Part shown: positions 48,001 to 48,023 of the stretch, in pieces
How the letters are laid out: the number at the start of each line of letters is the position of its first letter
Position numbering within the stretch: position 1 is the stretch's first letter
Assembly: GCA_003485765.1 (NCBI GenBank)
Contig: DNHS01000011.1
Location: 30,275 to 94,274 of the forward strand
DNA: 64,000 bases
Direction: 5' to 3'
Source of the DNA: Candidatus Omnitrophota bacterium
GTDB taxonomy: Bacteria; Omnitrophota; Gorgyraeia; Gorgyraeales; Gorgyraeaceae
The notes under the pieces: model-generated
What the model saw: only the letters and a program-made list of their open reading frames with translations
The model's database searches: none
Told to the model about the DNA's origin: nothing
Made by a program: the position numbers and the translations under genes

Positions 48001-48011
48001 TCAGAGAATAA
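15048..48011 (+). CDS. Giant multidomain envelope protein, 10,987 aa
   Basis: This is one uninterrupted reading frame of 32,964 bp. The N-terminus (a polar start, then a hydrophobic core ending DIAWA) looks like a signal peptide cleaved near residue 29. In order follow a TraB/ChaN-like domain (120-560), a Thr/Val/Ala-rich linker (620-800), a membrane block with Pro/Thr repeats (811-1365), about 2,800 largely unrecognised residues, membrane helices (4203-4308), a coiled coil (4348-4928) and more helices. The C-terminal half holds enzyme-like modules listed separately. Composition varies along the gene, suggesting a patchwork. Giant proteins of Omnitrophota are thought to act at the cell surface, possibly in predation or attachment; that is family knowledge, and the function here is unknown. 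The stop is followed in the same frame by the next gene. Confidence 0.9.
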   Translation: MLDWQNKTWIKIISTVLIVAFLTYDIAWATDFTPLQKKQYTSRSLFKNKKVDQTTISSQNEQSLETIKDALSHKKNNNTKDSIYHKDSTLSLKASYINDIANIYINDTLGKVIDSYTSPNSKGTVIHIQDLHTNPEASLNLANILEILIKDYDLNLVCSEGASGIVDTSSVSNFPDKDVREKVARVFINSGELTGEEYLSITKYPNLPIWGIEDKDTYFQHIIEFNKIIKFSKDALNLINQIKDELNNLKPKIYSKALLDLDSKEIEYQESKLDTTKYLEYLLNLAKEITSEATSKSSPRNDISLSNYKNITIFKETLNLEKTIDQSKIIKESQEILSSLQSILKDKDNKNELKSLSIKASLFKDKKISPFSFYSYLDELARRHIKDLDSYTNLINFVSYLKKINSLDSNKLFNEIEELTFDIKDLISDNPNQKLLTKALRNIHFLESFFNLKVSNEELEYYLKDKDSFKVTFFESYLKENLQKYNIDSFINYNPDLIDKNLPDLENFYGLAHKRDLAMFNNTTSEIETRKPKLTALIAGGFHTQGITKLLKDNNYSYVVISPYSKTTIDEENYRNLLAGKRKPLKELIKGLNEKLRPLMGFVNRGVRKDYNNQVPPTLRVLGIIIAEAQPLAERVTMLLAVAGGQTTEPVTTLAAIAPDLHTVVTSTESVLPDVRIEGIKPEVTATVPLAYSSADLTMTDPLEAVLPSATSTSRVEAAVVSLTDETSASYTTTTQVFAPPGAVTTTMQEQLAILPPEEVVTFTGPTIGRTSISTVTSAAALPKAKTVVSTVTTAVAGASVMFFQQQGTNEPFSTAFLLSAIAVGIISIALLVFVLWHSKRAQEIDEVEHFFNEEAYDSDSIIVPLDRGEIVKKAPFIIMTILAWIYFAAHLEMSHKFVWLLLIVSLGFYGGGVLSNIIEPLLSEHMESRDFKSLRGANPADLFQLANAIVSYGIIGYFMGPVMNLDTFPAIVLGIAVGLLFYRFHIYHHFIERYFKAYTKFKNDPYSIAITNGQPMPLWLSPLYKIYDVAFYILGIFEVLLPILAVKTLISPAMEGAILPLDSGSPQLALFAGTILASFKSAGTRISHWKSDLSAVLRTHVKLLPIVLIILASGLNLVFGVAMQSQGGGLQFELLFPILAFISAVSVFIWLSWKLPDGLPKPMIMFFAAAAAYIVVGYGLPLLIYNAHVFAYGLGVPGLPTPWPTGTPIPTLTPVPTWTPTMTPTATSTPLPTFTPVPSSTPFAPGSTLQPPLIDQSQGDFMGPVWSALAIAGFYMFMCVTALIEFGKSLSIRAKAGIVVIPVLLMWLAVYYLDPALALALNQLWSDLWLSLTTGLTGSLLEPGTSQLALSAGTTLAVSAALLGKTHKSIDEIEKVVLSGALEPGQRVELMLEMAGLLKAADNEAGGASDTGEQLPLFEAETLTSPARLVIETQEGKSLYDTAREKIVAPFLDALSGWIQVIQQGPTNMPKGLGRLVGDARNIFGLSEVIGHRSRQDLDTMWQKDKPDPFLLWTNWEQYKDTSDSKDILLRDAIAMRLWEMLIGLINTRLVKLEKDFLNEEAEHNLKDAELKLMDPNAKTIAHFPQMSSIRAQINGLAAARKAIVLSGPAELYKMLTAIKLGKSSEWTLTQRNHVKEFLNQHIDGGVYQIKLIRILEVLNEWQEEHFVVISAPSEMQPIALINQRLAALFDPATFAEGLRLVAATVTDAQGFTKRLAIVIQAVVGDGAGEKAQMNRKAIAIALVGLLEQSNPQTAIVLVAQTIRALVEDKPGLAYDLAGDLAGLSPERFNQVVDGNIEVLGNIMNALGWGQLPALNQSEAVINKMEQVELNADPIDALTSGPLDDVFFQQLNAELSPETRKTIRRIPSLAAFLLGLKPIFYNSRNNPNIHRVVLNMIEAPSVQKRLAAGQWSMSQSPWRGIILASRDWISQIDDVLKIALADANREALAKQVFDAAGEFFARTHGNPLTLEEQTQVLDTVNSQLATLPYDEVLEGVVCGIPLLDAVLFGVFRGLPETFHLPFGGLPSEFSIPNLRYFNQRFPAAPDYVVFTQFFAERLKKWDSKIAQAYGRMEHNGYSNSGSVYIDMVNPEIGMLRNQVEVILEAARKVGKSIKIWLRVKHRVSIDTNKLPEERRWLGDIVNRADGDSIEGILSALEKAGVDTSILPDDYNSRLNTYITTLAQLGKALVIDPTQEVSPQQGADFNEAFEQCRMALESAGFNGPPESEDLLIPSDMTDSYLIFERISARWNNLITSLASEVYNQTLKATNNPDAAWVAANLILTTNGAEGVSLTTSPLIIKDDTFNNASKLLSPLAHLGLVTASSILNLGAGDTLDISIVAAEAEPAPKLAYDANRKTGAALVMGARDGLPAEALEVFASDTRDNSLWATAAVEPVAVSKMHADVADDITVVSIDQNLPTADLVHDVLEALKLTLMVEGDADESAATLQQHEAHLLVEAKRVKDVREIAKKGAKDYVAEHLNTEVVIEEHTPSYVPLSTEDIENKSLRKAIGRINRELIARHPITAGVLAELYDIALGRKKDGVDEADSFRKLVTVIAEAMRQEAEKQPSPGTSPIEDFPVRLLLRDGECYFVTRRTMLTLPEFVSGVTQAHGVLLPQAVDWSIFAQHVWDSMILRGEALQAVVERAMVLQEAFLKETARSYTKTYGQSFQTVRTIQGLVEVPPDTYRFTDLYPDLLQTGDTLRQQLPSIDPVRRIIAGAKQPLETEADIERLVEQPAREVVRHLKRLGVQTDTANAYGSGLKRVSWEGPDGNFYITLLQRESYNIEALSTEPLQPKAPTDMVLEELSEWIGDRPQQLAKQYEAKLEALQEQHADNPEALANALEAFHAERQAALQKFAEEIFSKTIESLAAMSVDDQIAHTLANFITQWALAITGAYSVSATESHPQGRFLYPAGCLARGIEGLTRKMYQDIRREGLSCSFNRDKTRRTSVYPEAVSFALCPDEMFASGRTTAIDKFGPSKSKDNVTFVLDPEWVKANKGKFKLVGSVFDPSGPSRIRYSEGLELLGLEKHEYEVEVRVIGTDLFVGNRDEIHFISISQEQFEDIPPEAILGIIARPEKIIEMLQWDRELGLGSLPMFAWKREPYVRKLSLFDPDVEETNAQLALKVITEAKNRIAQAGDLETIRAMNDIFEFARKLGAVEIEGEEAGSCFTSEMGILALDENGWGIIEEMRKDASAFNHLRESDGYIQLLARLGEYDKVNGPGIYFNREAVLQREREQRYKVTKSYFVIKLYELLVSEFNLIDIDFYQTTFYKHPIVLEGGFRFASLMGPDELQVILTLIKKYMDSRFLSREGIREYIVKLMEDSGTQEFHEESLEMFTSGVDRDMLRALRSQPAVVPAPAGNDSETAGTGYFSGEKWADIFSGRSSQIKDNDLTAHYQERILRVVEDALRKNSLDDTDRAIFQAVANGLRQGAYYIYGFKGIVVGSNDYCLGLHSFNPGFSRLFLATDVMAELETVGGPELVDAYFLRLLQSSSSQRYNMSLENAMLRGFIDGERHFIELRGFKTPETERLAEETAREFLEYTVVREYLRASGVYQGFDLQKLCGFILDETTGAWQPPEIEGGRRLKLYVSASEDIEQLRREIRNGLWHVLRVTPRSIEGRLTSEAKKILPPEVIEQIERIGSWDLAKWTEDDFNAITLSGRAIYLKLLNPIRIGNETFEAVRLIGSVALELLPPLLIPHRRGRGLNIDSKGAIERGGFDPLGGLILEGALTETETLLLLRQAGYDVSYPCGHYRYPGQVFEGDETGFSVMLMHEGQEKRMFDQWGEIMNTSGFSRGRHVLGPIYKMGRFSRWIQENLGRTWPGQHYTNVSLTGAELRSVRFHDFKESKVLPDNIAQAVGLRFLDIAEFVMHNEYSIKMGADSEQAIERVATELKLAKAYLEGYFADLLNKPDPRIVNFLTEEEFPNTIEFIKSVMRNSIPSGEYYSVPIYQIKHPLIALLIELEEKRQSRRERLASPGGLGTSSDISSSVASSLMGVRNDSLRVIPLAEMTLRKVPKKPVEQGEPVSEEINTAVTAEAENAAAAAKAQKVDTVQAEAVVGNAIQSLIHLTNQVTNLINNMGEGKYASQPNALEGIQRQLKAVVERVVDVDKIPASTSGIDVVKGQIRTLEILLGFLEALEPGKSATGMAPEQADSPDSLANIISQLQIILAQFQAERVKLGNKIEEWRFQRSLTGLSGLEKFLGAVIALTAIIIAPFGIGYLAGGISGVVAVWFALFLLTVSWAPLDWFMKEDWKAGTVSLGIATLALLFLPKFGVSAADYLIYPWTAWMAIGMFRMILGGIRGNRNDFSAVEADAYQGIDFSQIAVNLRNSWPVRLLNWLTFSVIFPAIQLVSEQIRQALSDDEFKKQIAALGDTIVQSYQEAVTAGNALQETVKDVQGEMEAIQGEMGRLSINVETAGNEITGLFSQFKELEKLSQKLEDEIGQARQEVEKRWADALPAARAKAEQVKALHSQMSALADDSQVHIDRIHTFDHERKQALLARFSALRESIEKLNSGVAKTKEVLDALELQVQKSRNSLKQRNLAVAQQHVNTGKQLVALAEQLLEQVDKGVRDAELEWEPAITDDAVSQGQFEVNLEQEKEALRVDKQRMADLLLKAASLVEEMVIEKQVIRAETAHVITNARAAGGQLRRATMTMEESLEAIRLRSGGLSGEVDTAGQKLQEALDKLGKSRSAADKEIGNIIQARAKGDTALKEIGRFRDDLIGKRVDSKSVQTKLLELSLQVEQAQDAINTAGETAKALLPNQKIWNEALQAMMLVARTAHDVLSRQYERTRLAEERLTEAEAVNMSGSEEYQALIASGQAEKLAMASLNADIETMISRGLADIAESLLATRAQRALLIKTYTDWIASVKAARENMGQQLALFGEALERIDYLIEERKSQKALQLSLQAKFRQLEEELRPGEVTLEIRGEDWIRMIGDENLLRVLIEKNPFLRVDNIAYVLSNNGAPVILYIRIQVLSPDERIFRPIEVGFGFEARQETLRIAKERMQELRAISDPLLKLLEDMREQFGIPETAIKWEDSRSSVKGRMLVRRLPPAEEDKGIPIQDVFGYGILGAIEKSRQPEWVDQLIKAQETEPGSLLEEFVRFMESGRTTTDPRSRPGWASSGGWGSAMPAERKLQEVSLVTADSAVMHRPNVGWHNDAGRLWRRQGIGGLLPIFTRMFKAVGIDGLKRILFFQPLLEWLCFTVLPSSIAIYITGQPITSPEGLLIFGVVGVFMQIPFLLGHISDKRLLLPAALVAIGASLPGALLVLGFSLPLAVVALGPLIAHIAINSVFRIYLLSIDTLPSNSDAFSEISARAPPFVLRAIWLRLVINNVLKVISEDKKVILTGHNNYEAIKEVYYEIARRKPEALDKIYIRPKYITKNITPRVKAKLDKLKSKYPDTLPLNILINVTIIEGKDGIRIYRAPLLRELKNNEVYRLNLESSVQNGVGEFALRKENFPADDPERVIVCELAGRLVSGVITYIKEGDIPNTYNMLRDEFENKEVLLKGEVTLWCYWIFSRSITLWPKALIYFIGEWIKFISSGRRTPKPSWKKIKLRGLGSQTVDAVIEYVKHLKTIFGDDVQIVIAAYSRASEYYKFHAKVMIENENDYINKFFKQFNVIWGGHSGINYYPYAVVKKETEDKYNKAGFDELFAYLLWLKDKKYKLAEAHKYFGLFLIEHQEYRVFDDTIWFHCRNALAKGMVPVVGPVQLNSRPEDIEGGYANVPVFYRGEQRRQIITNSILNNEAIKNRLGDAEGAELRTIYDNIIDLAVQAIIDGEVNKEKLDKLCGDLRGRAPSNPEKIGEFLLDLYYLLRNENYFNLEKQTLLKIFTRLFAELIAPFRMTRPADVRYPAKMADNISKALDNSISRAETLIAKIGGEFRVKETKLSDIETTIEFVNETDKPFISCQKIRVSSEVEITQIRFEDGANVEIIAKGDAENRSYIMVDGSMSVTYPALKKVLEALGIEISKIEKIIITHADMDHAGGALNLARESEKPVYVHRDFQKILKSRFHYKANNQDEHLLDYLCTMVFKIMSDFREPDGIKNIFYYKESSVSREFGGLGFNMLAEEGFGDTKILVLEAGGHTQDGIIIMLTDNKYNPLGIISGDVCIPKTIKPEQARFVFTLQRLSGQLNLDEGTLKKTEEALLSVEGIRIWPGHGKSYMTGKRIDRDLSDAARMPLLQPFYDRFGSGWVGQALMPTLIESVLGGILFTTIINLLGTFIFGIPFSFGPPSQEILFGFFLLFHLLHLPGALAEVPGATNLQQLKFAFSGGKLLTTLPAFILVALGLLDPMSGLILHTILHFVENIFWRDINKHYRIVSRDLNSSWGRNLIEKQYESMEINSSLYQLFFILILPFYALKKLLQHVSVATIEGIKEACGQLSKGYSEAGKKLPQGFSYLDELEKDDIIATIKLVNPEVITPHEKAADASELYKVIAATGIFSWPRVLIFSQIKYDKKEDRFVKLDDSLLLDFIMDTPVPKFIIAEFFIRNFITPFLLFALNSRFSAVFVRRSILHSGFFSWPIIVAKAPTGSLYEYVIVDGTNRWNVARILGLELVPVQVVDYEAEEPATGKKLIKIGRWDMLARIKPSDWEEFKVFCKSERIGLFEMTDLNQSIGEFNGAPFARFCYVDENDKIAWYALGDPGDRSIINSGSHGFKKAFNLVYDYMLAKWIHEGIARDKIPNAHELDISKMQKGDLLILRPMLTKEEILASANTGAWIGVKTERHVLDGLIGRVVGGVAVPLTTLMGLDGSPDEVNMKLHNDLANARWVRFHKDSWLDRFYGESTLAPEFPFGIKTSLIFKDVSNGFVLQFKGYRDIGRLIFNLRNFFKLPWLAAALSSFAIVPFDNLNPSILLDSSTIESLFSINIIFVFLGIFALIILTLTPLNPIAGIGLYRLLQAPYKIAPQKFTTTLSRKQWEDFRNPHWIYSISNIFPSGVKMLAERFLWTTFVQQQVIRLILDEFRPEATAQSHFFGRLYSNLIINSIKLLRPKLLALNMISILAVMLFSPSGALFILSITVTVIASIIMFVYGEHLRARIVRRGFEVGQYAHLKENLPSDREMPLFHKAFDFLIEKSNVSIQKPGFFRDSGDLAIFHVMNVAERFAGRVKSMKQRYPDLNWILPGNLSGKDKGSNFEDELFAASMLHDIIESKQATLDEIEQRFGRRVRYYVQLLTKDDVDESLPPEELEREEAKRDRKYLEGLYSGIHKTPQKDKPWGLPCLLIKLEDRMSNIETIDAFKDEQGKSSIERQIEYLNETVSLMLFGHFAYLSICKDDGSLEKALLDDVLNNLKEKLYENYRRLETCGLSQEELKKLAFIKERLEAIERLAEFHGDIFKIGSISIPLTLDYVLLAEANFRYLNKEDANKRRQKELAVGNILEAYRLAGVSILHEARANWPLLEAVAIFDEAITCQAQLGKEDLNNAQEIFAKIAMLMEPSGFETQYKNIFINKRPQEEGLRYFVLINQPFGRERAILAVSTLLPVEDRDVKKALRRNLRASAGLRDVETPKAKVDKIRSYLKKVLNLLEICDENIEKTVDNVFNHMSSFTAERRQASLMKLSWLCKAWGEMSDLRIAKLQAAILLGNPLLHSAIFSKQQLPEEDLEIVKEIEEYAASYYRGGFKELMRQVFRRYFSRTLVNDELKSQYNELLALAGDDKFWDLLWECSEKEDLTPPDLNLLSVCINDCFSNLPIATSAQRKEVFEIISWAKMEGFLNEAVGLLSEKGIPRKGDIRHPLLVLLLSYLQNPTEERKALLIGVLKELAQPETHIKVSEVETMFKTDLAPLISLAEENETIGKALKIAHKAYNGRFFLGGAQRYIDHAMLYAAHVLKLAKELDLPLSIQENLICAALLHGLEQDIDGIKTYLISEGELDKTAAEHIAKLATKVRDVTKIPYFPPESGTYFIYNHMNLIIQEAASPEVMLLAFCDRLASISVVGNIPSNLKQYADYVIREAKQIYIPLAERLGLSSVAGELRERIFFLEQRDVYLATRERLLKYEMFGRGMDYEEAKRRWEEDERLQLENELKNLETRVPGLIIETLSLRTKNIYSIREKTQRKPDEYPGPESERDIFGIKILINSRDYLARVLEFLSNRYGVKTVGAEEKHRLYKVYHLNLQDEQGRYIEIQIFWDKAEYLKERTGEYAHWVKKASEETGEKFSPDKVENDMGKLVPIELTGDFFEDFNAIHGSPVIRNWVYVVYHPDGRALRLKRGATSADFASLPRIDRFDANFSGITIAKTSLDLISPREIQDEEEQALLIYHDMISVAIREHLERGLNNEISPGAEILSFKKKNEYLLGSEGEKRKAEIERTAKHLRTILLLRLLSLSKPAEFRAEKIERGKKALARTLGIDIKRDFQMRTFLRPLVYQYDLADADELYICLALAEEGDRAIKERLFDLSDIREMAKNIGQEILEKEKIQLMDKDLTNFNFESKEQLYIALATGQIETSEIIKRRTSNKDLFVKNMFEKQISFDWAAFRRGEDTSLKILAGAFIDTEQYVLLYDLKIIKGKHIIIKNANISNPRDFVLLELVIGMLKDHGAKVTVSGLQLAYLDTPEGRLHTVILKGIIERLSKGTHDFKKASKTRRITPKPDQILCLGAQKQGLAQTLAEKFNIGYAEVSVTPSADEWPLVTLPELQKNLKHVMLVADSATDEDVLKIQLTVALLKAKGVKEVIIVDPYIRYSRQHHFEVNKIGQAGSNSFKTFLDILDGFSGGDFRVSALFGANIHAVKYDDKTGDRILAVGGYTGGIDVIDIDVLPEVAKYFVQKFNLGPKKLFVMATDKGSNFYAQNVVNFLRTLGLDVEFVYVKKIRISETKVIFEKQIFRKIQGEEAEIDLDELKEADVLVTDDELRTGGTLRELCDLLMKDLEIGRVFVGFTHAIFSKGPEASRDMFNDLLEQGRMAASNSVISVTERNEVLPEKINVDRYIVDSIYSHIGSNSSANNLKQLTHHIIPSELFSISVLALVSGIVPVILKVLFRIDIPDWLPYLNIVTVPLAAFLFGLAISIQHTLDLLKDTLQIRDGPSAIRWIDSLFKKKTPSLIAEFTESDQIKHDSTSYIAYYSQKDKLIHIRREAVEQYQDYIQRLIYIKEKTQQALNQPKLPNEIISYAVMILAIAPVMSLEWNRGIRYASLGAMYWRLYQHSSMPKHLTAAIIYYEEAIKEGVWKKIIPLKIRQAIETRNTPYDSDMGDTSWQDIEVFAERGREAIKNILGQLKSEIEAFQEAIFDGHIKLKSVEQFRHINNWVHKLFLIEVELQDNKSLSFYLVYPKKGEMRVILKGPKRIMADTGKTHQEPDIEISSLQRYYEEIEDIVGFLQKEFRNPNVFLGEVRYLRKKRSAQVFFSINSEHIQLARAANPLISFLAGQLPDTSFAFHSAICWVDTESMERYDGIAGVRFVYLPRSWLRQLTPKKIADIGHEWFHIIWTAWLKKEIKIKERQTGGAILREEEISHLSRMDRLRGFALKEEALLSLRKWLASSSIYRFIFEEEEKNPEEFRNDLAEEIIAQLIEAIFKGDAAIVKPEDEFVIPITQDTVKFLLDEILNGISTDERDKLLGLFSFNGLRKRLERLKEFLIKRGLLDNGEQDEIKQFIEACIKEEKDGKIKNLLNKILHIIRFGHTLAKERSKEKRVTIKKVYGNYIKGNFALLDSQLAVADLLKDTDADFEVTKDPAAKYTVEQIVLKNGLRFLQIAPPAGGNTRVIEIQKGHFIIIGLGWNMHRKALKRVLAKHGIDSSNIEEVWFDHLDFDHIAIELAREFFRESGNKIIFRFHPWAREVMKNRGNRYIFGGISIKGKRLQAGITLATGLISDFDPNKFDSFMSELEEAGCLANFDERKKVFIPELSDSFVRLYSANHGELEISVLGGRAEKSLKRVLGIYDQKGRYLGQSRHTIADVITLVRIGDEAIVIGGDECRKNPVPENAPETYLSQAIGNNMDIDHKEALYVMNLIYSALEEGGISAVSGGHGALEINCIPFQLSNLEEGLGWYTLQQIMQKGTSCAVYLKDTITKEGKSVTGFFKVTRPTANFAQGYQGAGSIECLEVSSGRSVEIGITHFDTGWKRGSNIGLLNASQMIQLSKLTNLNFKILDKAQLTSICGVSDKIAGRIAKWVSLLGSTSNLTGGERDSTPKNLKKKNVSQEEVDEDISLSIQNGEAIGLDVNTVSSEADIDKLFEGELPDIAANLIKAFTYDDSDARENARNKLEAYFARSPDNIVKLRRLLKRIHRLSKDSGQNETLLTRRIVILLTDSGPFTKAAVLAHASKIQNSIYFHFNTLDAIERGNLKVVLEHEDRDIINGGHRDDIPDGEWQKLKTFWDELINRQLKNPATVGIRTETRPPPYRKNAYFDRDALLTAIGKIVEKTPWGAIRYPVIITDKDGTLIPMKGQLDEVMAMRVIEILQAGCPFIILTGNNKNSLENDVLPQLLAALERINAARQSAKRPLLEKREIFSNFYVAALSGAQIWGYNDAVSSDDKDISQFLKLSKEYPIEEGVVESIVEVLKEVVGEHISIDKPSGGGNLMPFTPTGERIRVHRGENGSVLQITLCVPGFDVFKAEKLAFDPAGRRRKVWIEVIRTKLAARGFGNIIVEIGGTTSIDLKASDKGACIARLVEFLKLDLDAVIYFGDEFFKDGGDSSVIGEVRQAVNVGRSSSIDEVARVAAGQSGHIFVNPQNDILNGPEAMHPYLLALIAELNRRNYYGTEGLQIFMSDRDAMLYSADPDLRELLESDWLMADGELNFGAARLAGATIDNRRMHHYILLRTLIHGVRNPAYAIAALRLVSPYYYARLMRMGGGDKPHSNFVEDAFMKNRMKWLYVADLVTLIETDILCSQDPQAVIENWAAILQAQYGSAGYLYRRQAERNVFAFLWREIAPVLAIEPTAHYSQEPLAVIEASQFMRAHKNRERDVRRRLNTLYRAIPKEDMELRRRLAFLHWAFLQFYVEFVEYAIEDRLELVRSIWSGGRTLTEIKELDEYFRE
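15405..16727 (+). other. TraB/ChaN-like N-terminal domain of the giant protein
   Basis: Residues about 120-560. The pattern HIQDLHTN (H127, H132), CSEGASG (E160), WGIEDKDTYF (about residue 210) and, after a long helical insertion, AGGFHTQGI (H543) recalls the EreA/ChaN/TraB-PrgY superfamily. Those proteins have an early His, an EG pair, a GxED motif and a late GxxH motif building a metal site. Sequence similarity is only at motif level. This segment has lower GC than the rest, with a palindromic-element remnant at 15943-15954. Confidence 0.5.
17478..19140 (+). other. Membrane block with Pro/Thr-repeat linker
   Basis: Residues about 811-1365 hold roughly ten hydrophobic segments (for example FLLSAIAVGIISIALLVFVL). 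Between them lies a 50-residue TPxPTxTP-type linker (residues 1195-1248, nt 18630-18790), a typical extended surface spacer. Two copies of a short block bracket this region: SGSPQLALFAGTILAS near nt 18236 and PGTSQLALSAGTTLAVS near nt 19076, showing an internal duplication of a membrane unit. Confidence 0.7.
28092..29830 (+). other. Long coiled-coil region of the giant protein
   Basis: Residues about 4348-4928 are almost wholly helical, rich in Ala, Glu, Gln, Lys and Leu with heptad spacing and no prolines over long runs. They directly follow three or four membrane helices (nt 27655-27970). This could be a rod extending tens of nanometres from the membrane. No enzymatic motif is seen in it. 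Confidence 0.75.
32760..33617 (+). other. Metallo-beta-lactamase domain 1
   Basis: The HxHxDH-type motif is present as H5990-A-D5992-M-D5994-H5995 in IIITHADMDHAGG, with Asp in place of the second His. The later metal ligands D6120 (SGDVC) and H6171 (PGHGKS) are also in place. The order and spacing fit a hydrolase of the metallo-beta-lactamase fold with a likely metal site. The substrate is unknown. Confidence 0.8.
34270..34790 (+). other. ParB/Srx-like domain
   Basis: Residues about 6408-6581. KLVNPEVITPHE, a long inserted stretch, then FFSWPIIVAKAP and VDGTNRWNVARILGLELVPVQVVDY follow the order of ParB/sulfiredoxin-fold proteins and serine kinases such as SerK/SbnI. There the motif is DGHHR; here it is D6553-G-T-N-R6557, so the catalytic histidines are lost. 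It is probably a structural relative. Confidence 0.5.
36285..36830 (+). other. HD domain 1, RelA/SpoT hydrolase-like
   Basis: The four HD ligands seem intact: H7109 (FHVMNVAERF), H7159-D7160 (MLHDIIES) and D7241 (IKLEDRMSNI). FGRRVRYYVQLLTKDD matches the FG-V--LTK stretch of (p)ppGpp hydrolases. About 560 residues separate it from the second HD domain. A phosphohydrolase activity is plausible. Confidence 0.68.
38480..40330 (+). other. RelA/SpoT-like HD-synthetase-TGS block
   Basis: The order matches long RSH proteins. A degenerate HD (LLHGLEQD, with G7867 in place of the Asp) leads into EAKQIYIPLAERLGLSSVAGELRE, the classic linker helix. The synthetase core follows, with LRTKNIYSIREK (residues 8055-8066), RDIFGIKILI, IEIQIF (E8137, Q8139) and GEYAHWVKKA. 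A TGS-like strand set (VYVVYHPDGRALRL, GATSADFAS) and a helical segment complete it. The usual DxxxxR arginine is Lys here, so catalysis is uncertain. Confidence 0.75.
40850..41870 (+). other. PRPP-synthetase-like domain
   Basis: Residues about 8601-8941 follow ribose-phosphate pyrophosphokinase. VDPYIRYSRQHH stands where PYxRQDR is expected, and VLVTDDELRTGGTLRE (residues 8860-8868 core) is a PRPP loop. VGFTHAIFSKGPEA corresponds to the THGLFS motif. It lies directly after the RelA/SpoT-like block and before a membrane pair. Several active-site positions differ from true enzymes. Confidence 0.7.
42960..43400 (+). other. HExxH metallopeptidase-like segment
   Basis: IGHEWFHIIWTAWL gives H9430-E9431-x-x-H9434, preceded by about 120 residues of alpha/beta sequence. 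A zincin-like site is possible. The third ligand is not evident, and a chance HExxH is possible in so long a protein. Confidence 0.45.
44040..45245 (+). other. Metallo-beta-lactamase-like domain 2
   Basis: VWFDHLDFDHIA gives H9756-x-D9758-x-D9760-H9761. Further ligands D9923 (IGGDEC) and H9977 (GGHGALE) follow. It parallels domain 1 motif for motif (VLEALGIEISKIE versus VLAKHGIDSSNIE before the motif), so one is a diverged copy of the other. Confidence 0.7.
46170..47150 (+). other. HAD-superfamily phosphatase domain
   Basis: ITDKDGTLIP places the nucleophile D10386 and acid D10388. ILTGNN is motif II, and IYFGDEFFKDGGDSS (D10636) is the metal-binding motif IV. The layout resembles Cof-type or phosphomannomutase-like HAD-IIB enzymes. 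All catalytic aspartates are kept, so it may be active. Confidence 0.78.
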
Positions 48012-48023
48012 TTCGGTGGATTT

